A stretch of DNA of 10,789 nucleotides from CAZIIK01 sp964539235 (GCA_964539235.1 CAZIIK010000137.1:1-10789), one strand, 5' to 3'. Shown: positions 1-7,075, counted from the first letter of the stretch. A program made the numbers and translations. The notes: a model not told the origin generated them from the sequence alone.

Positions 1-2
1 GC

Positions 3-107
3 TGGAGAAAAATCAGGGGATTTAAGTTGTTAACATTGGTCGCCGACAATGTAGAATTCAAAGATGGAGAATTGGTTAGTGAACAGATAAACAGGAAGGC
101 CGCTTAA
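3..107 (+). pseudogene. C-terminal end of a probable transposase (partial, enters from left edge)
   Basis: Frame 3 is open from the window edge to a TAA at 105-107, giving 34 residues that contain RGFKLLTLVADNVEFKDGE and end in NRKAA. The pattern RGF..L..V...V.FKDG...AA resembles, from memory, the carboxyl ends of IS256/mutator-type transposases. The catalytic DDE residues would lie to the left of the window, so the family cannot be proved here. The sequence just after the stop (about 108-140) looks like an insertion-sequence end, which supports the call. Whether the element is complete or a remnant cannot be seen. The alternative is the tail of an unrelated gene. Confidence 0.4.
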
Positions 108-140
108 CCATCCCATACACCAGATTTGACATTAACTCCC
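108..140 (+). mobile_element. Possible right end of an insertion sequence
   Basis: Directly after the putative transposase stop comes CCATACACCAGATTTGACAT followed by TAACTCCC. This type of sequence resembles terminal inverted repeats of IS256-like elements as I remember them. The matching left end is outside the window, so neither the inverted repeat nor a target duplication can be checked. The boundary is approximate. Confidence 0.3.
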
Positions 141-167
141 CCGGATCTTGGTCTGGGGCAGGTTTTT
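139..167 (+). terminator. Hairpin terminator candidate downstream of the transposase end
   Basis: Positions 139-147 (CCCCGGATC) pair with 150-158 (GGTCTGGGG) over 9 base pairs including two G-U pairs, with a very tight loop. A five-T run follows at 163-167 after a four-base gap. It would stop rightward transcription leaving the transposase before it runs antisense into the outer-membrane gene. It is weaker than the terminator at 251-276 because of the wobble pairs and the gap before the T run. Confidence 0.45.
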
Positions 168-248
168 CTCAGCAGATTTCGCCTTGAATTTCATCTGCTA
201 CTGAAGTTATGCAACAGCATTTATTATTGAGTTATAAGTATGACAATT

Positions 249-276
249 AAAAAAGCCCCGGCATGCCGGGGCTTTT
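249..276 (-). terminator. Rho-independent terminator of the outer-membrane protein gene
   Basis: Positions 251-276 form a perfect palindrome with a GC-rich stem (AGCCCCGG / CCGGGGCT) around CATG. Read on the minus strand, the stem runs into six T residues followed by AATT. It lies about 20 bases past the stop codon of the gene at 297-968. Because the palindrome has A on one side and T on the other, it could also act on rightward transcripts. Confidence 0.9.
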
Positions 277-296
277 GCTTGATAATAAACGTTGCT

Positions 297-968
297 TTAG
301 AACGTATACGCCAAACCTGCAAAGACTGCATTAATTGATGGGAAGTTGTCCTTAATATTGGAGGAAACTTTGAAGTCGCTACCAAAATAGTGATCATAAC
401 GTAGGAACATATCGATGTTATTCCACTGGTAACCTGCAGTGCCGCCAAGAACAAATAGCACCTTAGTTTGCGTGTTGCCATCTTCGCCACCAAAGTGTGA
501 GCTTTGACTTGGGTTGATCATGCCTATAGCTGCACCGATTTCTGGACCTACATGGAAGAAACCTGGGCCTGCTTGCACGCTGTAAGTACCGGTTAATAAG
601 ATATTAACAGCAGATAGCGAAAATTTTGTATCAAAATGACCGAGTAGGGCATCATTTTCATGGTATGTGCTGCTGCCTAAGCCTGAGTAACCAACTTGGC
701 CACCGACCAACCAATTAGGCGCCAGCGCAAAGTTGTAACCAGCGAATAGGCCCCAAGCGAGTGCGTTTTCAGACTTGCTGGTAACAGTGTCTGTGCCAGA
801 GGATCCTGATTGAGCTAGCTCATTTGCTTCTGTTTTGTTCCATAGTTGGTTCCACGCCGAACCAATATTGGCACCTATATAGAACCCTTGGCTAGCACCT
901 GTGGCATAAGCCGATGCACCCGCTGCAATACCAGCGGCGGCAATAGTCTTTGTAATGATTTTCTTCAT
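297..968 (-). CDS. Outer-membrane beta-barrel protein, 223 aa
   Basis: This is probably a small OmpA-like/Opa-type eight-stranded barrel in the outer membrane; its specific role is unknown. The N-terminus is a signal peptide: MKKIITK, then an Ala/Gly-rich hydrophobic stretch ending near ASAYA (residues 18-22). The mature start, SQGFYIGANIG, is typical of first barrel strands. Alternating hydrophobic strands separated by polar loops follow, and the chain ends GLAYTF, with the terminal Phe recognised by the BAM assembly machinery. The start is ATG at 966-968 with GGGAG six to seven bases upstream. It has its own strong promoter (996-1023) and terminator (249-276), so it is monocistronic and probably well expressed. 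Loop residues about 33-55, rich in Ser, Thr and Asn, should be surface-exposed. I do not recognise a named member. Confidence 0.88.
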   Translation of the reverse strand: MKKIITKTIAAAGIAAGASAYATGASQGFYIGANIGSAWNQLWNKTEANELAQSGSSGTDTVTSKSENALAWGLFAGYNFALAPNWLVGGQVGYSGLGSSTYHENDALLGHFDTKFSLSAVNILLTGTYSVQAGPGFFHVGPEIGAAIGMINPSQSSHFGGEDGNTQTKVLFVLGGTAGYQWNNIDMFLRYDHYFGSDFKVSSNIKDNFPSINAVFAGLAYTF

Positions 969-995
969 GTCATTCTCCCGTTAAAAATCGCACTC

Positions 996-1023
996 ATTAT
1001 AGGTGGGTTCGGTATTTGTGCAA
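996..1023 (-). promoter_or_regulatory. Strong sigma-70 promoter for the outer-membrane protein gene
   Basis: On the minus strand TTGCAC (1018-1023) is separated by 16 bases from a perfect TATAAT (996-1001). It sits about 28 bases upstream of the start codon and is followed by the GGGAG ribosome-binding site. Confidence 0.8.
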
Positions 1024-1046
1024 TGCAGATATCGTGATGATGTTAT

Positions 1047-1544
1047 TTAGCGATTGCTTGCGTGATTTGATGACATCTTGACGGAATGCGATTGGCGTAT
1101 CTGCCAGTTGCGTGCATAAGCTTGAGCCAATTGTTGATCCGCAATGACCAAGACATTTTCAGCATTACGGTGCTGAGCACTGTAGGTGAAATTAAATGAA
1201 CCGGTTTCGACAATCTTTCCATCAATAATAATGACTTTATTGTGGGCAATGCTCAGTTGATTGTCTTGCCATACAGGAATGTGATGACGCATCAGGTAGT
1301 GGACATCAGAATACTATCCAGACTTGAAATTGCTTTTATCCAAGATCGCTTCAACCTTGACGCCATGGGCTTGCGCTTTTACTAGAGCACGGGCAATTTT
1401 GTGAGAGGTGAAACTATAGGCTTGGATTTTAATCGAATGACGTGCACGCCTTAGTAATGCAGTGATCAGTTTGGTGCATTTTTGTTGTGGCGTGAAGCAG
1501 ACTTGATAATGTGTATGCGGTGGGAAGGTTGGGGCGAGAATCAC
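1047..1544 (-). pseudogene. Phospholipase D-family nuclease (Nuc-like), interrupted by an in-frame TAG
   Basis: The frame from GTG at 1542-1544 to TAA at 1047-1049 spans 166 codons, the usual size of single-domain PLD nucleases such as plasmid Nuc. The N-terminal part has the fold core (IKIQAYSFTS, KVEAILDKSNF). A TAG at 1314-1316 (codon 77) interrupts it, and the frame then continues YSDVHYLMRHHIPVW. The HKD catalytic motif comes after the TAG: H-N-K-V-I-I-I-D at about residues 101-108, then GSFNF. The 76-residue product therefore lacks the active site. The position before YS is commonly Q, K or E in the family, so CAG or AAG to TAG is a plausible single mutation. No signal peptide is visible, unlike exported Nuc enzymes. 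GTG overlaps the TGA of the dksA-like gene (GTGA), implying translational coupling. Restart at the internal ATG (1290-1292) would give the HKD half alone. Confidence 0.85.
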
Positions 1545-1963
1545 TCGCCACCTTCAGTTTTCTCGTGATATTCCTGCGCTTCTTTGGCCTGAATTGACAT
1601 GGTTGCCGCTGGGCGTGCTAATAAACGTGGTAAGCCGATTGGTTCACCCGTTTCTTCGCAATAGCCGTAATCACCGCTGCGAATACGATCCATGGCTTGG
1701 TCAACTTTGCGTAGTAGTTTACTTTGACGCTCGACAGTACGCAGATAGACTTGCTGCATTTCTTGCTTGGTTGCAATATCAGAAGGATCAGAACTGATTT
1801 CGTTGTCAGTCAGGCCATCTCTAGCTTCTTGAATAGTGCCCAGTAGCTCTTCCCGATTCTCTTTGAGGAGGTGCTCAAAGAATTCCAGTTGCTCAGCATT
1901 CATGTAGTCATCTTCTGACATTTTGAGCAATTTATCTTCTGTCAGCATTGGTTGGCAGTCCAT
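1541..1963 (-). CDS. dksA: DksA-family RNA polymerase regulator with a degenerate zinc site, 140 aa
   Basis: DksA-type proteins enter the RNA polymerase secondary channel and, with ppGpp, reset promoter choice during starvation. The coiled coil covers about residues 20-95, and its tip has DPSDIA, so the functional D-x-x-D-x-A tip (D59, D62, A64) is kept. The globular part reads YCEETGEPIGLPRLLARPAA then SIQA. Only C102 of the canonical C-x2-C...C-x2-C remains; the other ligand positions are T105, S123 and A126, so it should not bind zinc in the usual way. Such low-cysteine forms are known in the family (Pseudomonas DksA2 and alphaproteobacterial types). The 5' end is uncertain: the upstream ATG (1961-1963) has no clear ribosome-binding site and lies close to the predicted promoter, so internal ATGs at 1946-1948 or 1919-1921 are possible. 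It overlaps the broken nuclease gene downstream. Confidence 0.85.
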   Translation of the reverse strand: MDCQPMLTEDKLLKMSEDDYMNAEQLEFFEHLLKENREELLGTIQEARDGLTDNEISSDPSDIATKQEMQQVYLRTVERQSKLLRKVDQAMDRIRSGDYGYCEETGEPIGLPRLLARPAATMSIQAKEAQEYHEKTEGGE

Positions 1964-1984
1964 GGTGGTAAATTTTGATTCGTG

Positions 1985-2012
1985 ATTTTATCAGGGTGTT
2001 GGAATTTCGCAA
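1985..2012 (-). promoter_or_regulatory. Promoter candidate for the dksA-like gene
   Basis: On the minus strand TTGCGA (2007-2012) is followed after 16 bases by TAAAAT (1985-1990). Transcription would start near 1978, leaving only about 15 bases before the first ATG. This is one reason to consider an internal start for the gene. The 1964-2138 gap is a divergent promoter region. Confidence 0.5.
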
Positions 2013-2077
2013 TATGCCAGACGATGCCCCTGTGGAGTCAATTGCCATTGCTGTTCACATTTGTTGAGATTAATGAG

Positions 2078-2105
2078 TTGCGGCTAGATTTGGATGGTTT
2101 ATGCT
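2078..2105 (+). promoter_or_regulatory. Promoter candidate for the DUF4325 gene
   Basis: TTGCGG (2078-2083) and TATGCT (2100-2105) are separated by 16 bases, about 34 bases before the start codon at 2139. The boxes are a moderate match to the sigma-70 consensus. Confidence 0.4.
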
Positions 2106-2138
2106 AGGCTGACCCTAGCGTAGTAAAGGGTAACTAAT

Positions 2139-2441
2139 ATGATGAATCAGGTAGAGGCGATGCAAGCATACATGTTACAGCAAAGTGAGTATCACCTTCT
2201 CGTACAGATGGCTAGTCAACATGGGGAACGTTTGATTTCACGCTATCAAGCTAAAAGGGTGGCTAAGAATTTAGAGAAATTCTCTCGAGTGACATTAGAT
2301 TTTCAAGGAGTGAACGCGATTGGGCAAGGGTTTGTTGATGAGTTATTCCACGTTTGGCAGCAGCAGCATCCAAATACGACGCTGGCTTATATTAATGCAA
2401 ATGGTACGGTGAAATTTATGATTCAGCGCAGTGGTGTATAG
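2139..2441 (+). CDS. STAS-like DUF4325 domain protein, 100 aa
   Basis: The whole protein is one STAS-like domain. Key stretches are GERLISRYQAKRV (about 29-41), LEKFSRVTLDFQGVNAIGQGF (about 45-65), then DELFHVW and a closing INANGTVKFMIQRS. The pattern of LISRSQAKR followed by V-x-LDF-x-GV-x-x-IGQ-x-F-x-DE is the DUF4325 signature as I know it. Family members often occur fused to, or next to, histidine-kinase-like ATPases, which suggests a switch role like anti-anti-sigma factors, but no kinase lies nearby here. Two ATGs start the gene (2139 and 2142), with AAAGGG about 9 bases upstream. It is followed 70 bases later by a tyrosine phosphatase gene on the same strand, possibly co-transcribed. 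Confidence 0.75.
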   Translation: MMNQVEAMQAYMLQQSEYHLLVQMASQHGERLISRYQAKRVAKNLEKFSRVTLDFQGVNAIGQGFVDELFHVWQQQHPNTTLAYINANGTVKFMIQRSGV

Positions 2442-2511
2442 GTCTCTATTTGCATTATCAGACCCATTTCCGCTATGGTGTCACGTCTTACTCATGATCA
2501 AGAACTAACCG

Positions 2512-2973
2512 ATGCGTATTCTATTTGTGTGTTTGGGCAATATTTGTCGTTCAGCCGCAGCTGAAGCCGTGCTGTGCAAGAAACTAAAAGCCATTGATGC
2601 AATATCACACGTGGAGGTTGATTCAGCCGGCACCGGCGCGTATCACATTGATGAAATGGCCGATGCCCGCATGAGTGAAGCAGCGCGTCAACGCGGCTAT
2701 ATGCTGACCAGCCGCGCACGCCAGATCACGCGAGAAGATTTACAACAGTTCGATTTGATCATCACCATGGACGAATGTAATTACCAGCATGTTTTGGCGA
2801 TGTTGCCTGAACAAGGTGCGCGGGCCAAATTACGTCGCTTTATGGATTTCTGTACGTATTTTAAACGTGCAGAAGTACCGGATCCGTATTACGGCGATGC
2901 GGAGGGTTTTGCATTGGTGTTAGATATTCTGGAGGACGGGTGCGATGGTATTGTGCAGCTGTTAAAAAATTAA
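2512..2973 (+). CDS. Low-molecular-weight protein tyrosine phosphatase, 153 aa
   Basis: This is a cytoplasmic cysteine phosphatase that removes phosphate from tyrosine through a phospho-cysteine intermediate. The P-loop C-x5-R is at the extreme N-terminus: VCLGNICRS, with nucleophile C7 and R13. The general acid D124 is in the characteristic DPYYG, with the usual paired tyrosines Y126 and Y127. The length is typical and all catalytic residues are present. The partner is unclear. In Wzb-type systems the phosphatase serves a tyrosine kinase of capsule export, but no kinase or polysaccharide gene is in the window; other members are secreted virulence factors or stand-alone enzymes. The start is ATG at 2512 with a weak purine-rich site (AAGAA) upstream. 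A weak promoter candidate of its own (TTGCAT at 2450, 18-base spacer, TATGGT) precedes it. Confidence 0.92.
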   Translation: MRILFVCLGNICRSAAAEAVLCKKLKAIDAISHVEVDSAGTGAYHIDEMADARMSEAARQRGYMLTSRARQITREDLQQFDLIITMDECNYQHVLAMLPEQGARAKLRRFMDFCTYFKRAEVPDPYYGDAEGFALVLDILEDGCDGIVQLLKN

Positions 2974-2976
2974 CAG
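2959..2976 (+). terminator. Small AT-rich hairpin at the phosphatase gene end
   Basis: CTGTTAA (2959-2965) and TTAACAG (2970-2976) form a perfect 7-base-pair inverted repeat with an AAAA loop, spanning the TAA stop. There is no following T run, so termination would be weak. It may only protect the transcript end. The rest of the convergent gap up to 3102 holds another short inverted repeat (GCCAT-TG-ATGGC, 3082-3093) and no gene that I can support. Confidence 0.25.
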
Positions 2977-3102
2977 TTAACAAAAGACCTTTGCACGAAC
3001 AGATTATAAAGTCTCAGCAAATTGGTTTTTTAAGCTCTGCAGAGTTCATGCCTTTTTTAGCCAAAGGCGCCGTAAAACATTGCCATTGATGGCGGAGAGC
3101 AG

Positions 3103-3375
3103 TTACCTTTCAACAGGATTGATATGAACGGTCATGCAAAGTGGTTGTTTTGCTACATCGGTGAATTTTCGCATGAGTACTAATGCGTAAGAGCCCTCAG
3201 GCACTACTTGAAAACTGTGTGGAAATTTTCCCATGCCTTCAGTAGCCTCGGCTGAAATGCTCGTGTCATCACAGGTATGCTGATGTTTGAACGATATTGA
3301 CCGATCATCATCGCGGATTTCTAAATTAAACAAAAATGGTGCCAACATAGGTTTAAAGACTTCAGAGTGGGCCAT
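3103..3375 (-). CDS. Hypothetical protein, 90 aa
   Basis: I do not recognise this protein. It starts at ATG 3373-3375, only 32 bases after the stop of the 261-residue gene on the same strand, so the two are probably one transcript. No ribosome-binding site is obvious (the upstream sequence is AT-rich, TTATAATAGT), which leaves coding status less certain. There is no signal peptide or membrane segment. The sequence alternates short hydrophobic and polar stretches (FLFNLEIRDDD, SYALVLMRKF, LCMTVHI), suggesting a mostly beta fold. It has two cysteines. Confidence 0.5.
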   Translation of the reverse strand: MAHSEVFKPMLAPFLFNLEIRDDDRSISFKHQHTCDDTSISAEATEGMGKFPHSFQVVPEGSYALVLMRKFTDVAKQPLCMTVHINPVER

Positions 3376-3407
3376 ACTATTATAACTACTTATATTTCTT
3401 AGTTTTC

Positions 3408-4193
3408 TTAATCGTATGGATTGTTGTTCTGCTTGAAGTACCTCAAACCCATTGATATGACCCTTTTGTTGTACACGTACTTCATCACTGTTTGATAAGA
3501 GGGTTGTGATTTTTTTGGGGTGATTGACTCAGGTTCTGTGTTATGTTTTTTCGGTATTACATAAACTGTATCTTGGTAGGCTTCTGAAGATGAAATGTTG
3601 ATTTGGGCAAAACATTGGTATTCTGTCCTAATCTGCCTTAAGCAATATCTGGCTGCTTGAGTAATCGTACGATAATCAGGAGCTTCATCGGCTCCTTTGG
3701 ATTCACCAGACCCTTTGGATTCACTATCATTAGTGGTTGTTTTAAACATGCTCTCGGTATTAAGTTCTAGACATGTCCTTGTAGAAAAGGGACCTATTGT
3801 TTGATGCAGTTTTTCTTCAACCCATATCTCAACACGATCGGGTCTCTCAGTAGGTTCTATCTCTATCCTGACTTTACAAAAAGTTAACAAATCTAAAGTC
3901 CCTTTTAATTCAGTGTGGTAAATACGCTGCAAATATTGAAATACTAATGTTCGAGCGTTTGAACCAGGGTTTTCTACAAGAAATGCAACCAGCTGGGTTT
4001 TGAGCGCGGTACTAGCATCGTTTTGCTCCAATAATACACGGAGCGCCAGGTTTATTCCTTGGATTTCTACTTGCTCTGTGACTGTTCTTGCAGGTAATGA
4101 CTTGTCATGCATCTGCTTCAGAAAATCCATGATTTTATCTATAAGCCGATCATATTTGCCTGTTTGTGATAGTTTTGCCCTCGTCGTATGCAT
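3408..4193 (-). CDS. Hypothetical protein with a short Ser-Lys-Gly repeat linker, 261 aa
   Basis: I cannot assign a family. The start is ATG at 4191-4193 with a good ribosome-binding site (AAGGA, 8-base spacing), which supports a real gene. Residues about 10-105 look mainly helical (LIDKIMDFLKQM, LRVLLEQ, LVAFLVEN, FQYLQRIYHTEL). Residues about 106-150 look beta-rich (CKVRIEIE, RVEIWVEEKLHQTI). A charged low-complexity linker at about 152-172 repeats ESKG (SESKG, GESKG) and comes from an 18-base tandem repeat at 3694-3724. The C-terminal part (about 173-261) is Tyr/Lys/Asn-rich and ends NNNPYD. There is no signal peptide or membrane segment, so it is cytoplasmic or secreted by a signal-independent route. 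The AT-rich composition compared with its neighbours fits an accessory or transferred gene. Confidence 0.7.
   Translation of the reverse strand: MHTTRAKLSQTGKYDRLIDKIMDFLKQMHDKSLPARTVTEQVEIQGINLALRVLLEQNDASTALKTQLVAFLVENPGSNARTLVFQYLQRIYHTELKGTLDLLTFCKVRIEIEPTERPDRVEIWVEEKLHQTIGPFSTRTCLELNTESMFKTTTNDSESKGSGESKGADEAPDYRTITQAARYCLRQIRTEYQCFAQINISSSEAYQDTVYVIPKKHNTEPESITPKKSQPSYQTVMKYVYNKRVISMGLRYFKQNNNPYD
3694..3724. repeat. 18-base tandem duplication inside the hypothetical gene
   Basis: CCTTTGGATTCAC occurs at 3694-3706 and again at 3712-3724, an 18-base period that keeps the reading frame and encodes the repeated ESKG hexapeptide unit. Copy number at this site could vary between strains. 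Confidence 0.7.
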
Positions 4194-4230
4194 CTTGGTC
4201 GTCCTTGGCTCTCTATATTTGATTTGTCAC

Positions 4231-4251
4231 TGTAGCGTTATTTGTGCTACA
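4231..4251. promoter_or_regulatory. Inverted repeat upstream of the hypothetical operon
   Basis: TGTAGC (4231-4236) and GCTACA (4246-4251) form a perfect 6-base inverted repeat with a 9-base AT-rich spacer, about 40 bases upstream of the 261-residue gene. The geometry (21 bases, centres about two helical turns) suits an operator for a dimeric regulator, but a leader hairpin is equally possible. I found no convincing promoter boxes in 4194-4309. Confidence 0.35.
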
Positions 4252-4309
4252 TAAGAATAGCTAATATGCCTGAATGCTTGTTGTTCATCTTATAGAATTA
4301 GCATGCTCA

Positions 4310-7075
4310 CTAGTGATCAGTCGCCAATAATTTATCCAGTTGAGTTTGCAGGCTCGTCAATTCTTCTGTTGCCAGTGCCAGTTTTTGTTGCTCTTTTTCC
4401 ACGACAGCCGCAGGTGCTTTGGCACTAAAGTTAGGGTTGTCGAGCTTTTGTGTGAGGCGCTGAATGTCTGCATTCAGTTTTTCTTGCTGTTTTTGTAAAC
4501 GCTGTTGTTCTGCTGCAACATCGATTAGGCCTGCCAATGGCAGATGGCATTCCAGTTGATCAACAAATGTCACCGCGGCAGGTGGGATTTCTTCGGCTGT
4601 TTTCGCAAAATGTAGCGTATTAATTTTTAGCAGGGCTTTCACTAATGCCTGATGTGTTTCCAATCGTTGTTGTTGTGCCGTTGAGTATTGGTGCAGATAA
4701 AGGTCACTGCTCTGATTCGGTGGGACGTTCATTTCACTGCGCACGGTGCGAATAGCGCTGATTAAACGTTTGAGCCATTCAATGTCTTCAATCAGATTGG
4801 TATCGGCTGTAGGTGTGCCGGTTTGTGGACAAGGGCCTTGAATCAGCAACGTATCAGCGCTGTCGGTAAAATAGGGCTGTAAGCTTTGCCAGATGGTTTC
4901 AGTTATAAATGGAATAATAGGATGTGCCGCGCGTAAAATATTGGCTAATAAATTTAATAGATGGCGTCGGGTGCGTGCACCTTGCTCGGCATCAGCTGTG
5001 TGTAATGTTACTTTGCTTAGTTCGAGATACCAGTCACAGAATTCATTCCAAACAAAGTCGTATAGGCTTTGTGCTAAATGATCGAAGCGATAGGCCGCGA
5101 TATGGCCATGCATCTGTATTATGCATTGGTCAAACCGTGTTTGAATCCATTGATCAACGGGGTGCTGACTGGCGACAGACTCTGCCGCAATCGGTTGATC
5201 TTCACATTGCATCAAGACAAAGCGTGCAGCATTCCAAAGTTTGTTACAGAAATTGCGATAGCCTTCCATGCGTTTGATGTCAAAGCAAATATCACGACTG
5301 GTTGAGGCCAGGGCGCAGTAGGTGAAGCGTAGGGCATCGGTGCCATAGGCTTCAATGCCCTCTGGAAATTGACGTTGCGTGGCTTTGATCGCTTTTTCTT
5401 TCAAGCGAGGTTGCATCATGCTGTCGGTGCGTTTTTCAATGAGTGTGGCTAAGTCCACGCCATCAATTAGATCGATGGGGTCAATGACGTTGCCTTTTGA
5501 TTTCGACATTTTTTGACCATCTTGATCGCGGATCAGGCCATGAATGTAAACCGTTTTAAACGGAACATCGCCCATAAAATAGAGCCCGAACATAATCATG
5601 CGTGCGACCCAAAAGAAAATGATGTCGAAGCCAGTGACCAAGGTATTGGTGGAGTAGAACTGTTCTAGTTCAGGTGTTTTGTCTGGCCAGCCCAATGCTG
5701 AAAACGGCCATAAGCCCGCAGTAAACCATGTATCTAACACATCAGTGTCTTGCGTTAATACAACACTTTCTGCCAACTGGTGTTGCGCGCGAATTTCAGC
5801 GACAGAATTGCCAACATACACGTGGCCATTTTCGTCGTACCAAGCCGGAATACGATGTCCCCACCAAAGTTGACGACTAATGCACCAGTCTTGGATATCA
5901 CGCATCCAAGCAAAGTACATGTTTTCATGGCCTTGTGGTGCAAAGGTGATGCGACGGTTTTCAACTGCTTCGATAGCAGGTTTTGCCAAAGGTTCAATTT
6001 GGATATACCACTGATCACTGAGGTAAGGTTCGATAATGGTATTGCCTCGGTCACCACGTGGGATTTTTAAGGTATGCGGCTCAATTTTTTCCAACAATCC
6101 CAGTGCGTCTAGATCTTTAACGATTTTTTCACGTGCAACAAAACGGTCTAGGCCTTGATACGCCTCAGGTACTTCGGTATTGAGTGTTGCATCATCATTG
6201 AGGATATTCAGTAATGGTAACTGATGGCGCTGACCCATTTCATAATCATTAAAATCGTGTGCCGGTGTGATTTTGACGCAGCCGCTGCCAAATTCAGGGT
6301 CAACATAATCATCGGCAATGATGGGAATTAAGCGTTCAGTGAGTGGTAAACGGATCTGTTGACCGATCAAATGACGATAGCGTTCATCGGTTGGGTGCAC
6401 AGCGACCGCGGTATCGCCCAATAAAGTTTCCGGGCGTGTGGTTGCGATAATGATATGGTCAGTCGAATCCGCCAAAGGATAGAGAAAATGCCATAAATGA
6501 CCTTTCTCTTCGGTGGCAATTACTTCTAGATCCGATAAGGCCGTTTTTAGCACTGGATCCCAGTTAACCAGGCGTTTGCCGCGGTAAATCAAGCCATCAT
6601 TGTATAGTCGAATAAAGGCTTGTTGTGTGGCGTGCGCAATTTGTGGATCCATGCTGAACTGTTCACGTGTCCAGTCACAGGAAGCGCCTAAGCGCCGCAT
6701 TTGTTGAGCGATTTTGCCGCCTGAAGTGTCTTTCCAGTCCCAAACGCGTTTGACAAAATCTTCACGACCGAGGTCATAACGGTTTTTGCCTTCTGCTTGC
6801 AATTGGCGTTCAACAACCATTTGGGTCGCAATCCCTGCGTGGTCCGTGCCGGGTTGCCATAAAGTGTTATGACCTGACATGCGATGATAACGAATTAAAC
6901 AATCCATTATCACGTCTTGAAAGCCATGCCCCATGTGCAAGCTGCCGGTAACATTGGGTGGCGGCAAAACAATTGAATAAGACTCGCCTTTGCCCGTTGC
7001 TTGAAAACAGTGTTGCTGTTCCCAAGTTTGATAAAGCGCGTGTTCAATGGCTTGGGAATGATAGGTTTTTTGCAT
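4310..7075 (-). CDS. valS: Valyl-tRNA synthetase
   Basis: Class I synthetase charging tRNA-Val in the cytoplasm; essential. From ATG at 7073-7075 it has 921 residues, close to other bacterial ValS enzymes. The HIGH region PPPNVTGSLHMGH is at about residues 38-50, followed by GTDHAGIATQMVVE. The editing domain has TTRPETLLGD (about 212-221) and HDFNDYE (about 273-279). The KMSKS loop DGQKMSKSKGNVIDP is at about 519-533, and WCISRQLWWGHRIPAW is typical. The anticodon-binding domain contains FCDWYLELSK, and the last 70 residues form the ValS coiled-coil tRNA arm. The frame is open up to a GTG at 7100-7102, but that lacks a ribosome-binding site and would leave almost no leader after the predicted promoter. 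MQKTYHSQAIE matches the usual ValS start (MEKTYNPQDIE in E. coli). The gene is intact and ends with TAG. Confidence 0.98.
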   Translation of the reverse strand: MQKTYHSQAIEHALYQTWEQQHCFQATGKGESYSIVLPPPNVTGSLHMGHGFQDVIMDCLIRYHRMSGHNTLWQPGTDHAGIATQMVVERQLQAEGKNRYDLGREDFVKRVWDWKDTSGGKIAQQMRRLGASCDWTREQFSMDPQIAHATQQAFIRLYNDGLIYRGKRLVNWDPVLKTALSDLEVIATEEKGHLWHFLYPLADSTDHIIIATTRPETLLGDTAVAVHPTDERYRHLIGQQIRLPLTERLIPIIADDYVDPEFGSGCVKITPAHDFNDYEMGQRHQLPLLNILNDDATLNTEVPEAYQGLDRFVAREKIVKDLDALGLLEKIEPHTLKIPRGDRGNTIIEPYLSDQWYIQIEPLAKPAIEAVENRRITFAPQGHENMYFAWMRDIQDWCISRQLWWGHRIPAWYDENGHVYVGNSVAEIRAQHQLAESVVLTQDTDVLDTWFTAGLWPFSALGWPDKTPELEQFYSTNTLVTGFDIIFFWVARMIMFGLYFMGDVPFKTVYIHGLIRDQDGQKMSKSKGNVIDPIDLIDGVDLATLIEKRTDSMMQPRLKEKAIKATQRQFPEGIEAYGTDALRFTYCALASTSRDICFDIKRMEGYRNFCNKLWNAARFVLMQCEDQPIAAESVASQHPVDQWIQTRFDQCIIQMHGHIAAYRFDHLAQSLYDFVWNEFCDWYLELSKVTLHTADAEQGARTRRHLLNLLANILRAAHPIIPFITETIWQSLQPYFTDSADTLLIQGPCPQTGTPTADTNLIEDIEWLKRLISAIRTVRSEMNVPPNQSSDLYLHQYSTAQQQRLETHQALVKALLKINTLHFAKTAEEIPPAAVTFVDQLECHLPLAGLIDVAAEQQRLQKQQEKLNADIQRLTQKLDNPNFSAKAPAAVVEKEQQKLALATEELTSLQTQLDKLLATDH

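Noticed and set aside
4307..4316. Palindrome TCACTAGTGA at the valS stop as a terminator
   Set aside because: The stem is only five base pairs and no T run follows on either strand.
4924..5277. 117-codon open frame antisense to valS
   Set aside because: It is fully inside conserved ValS coding sequence, with no ribosome-binding site or recognisable motif.
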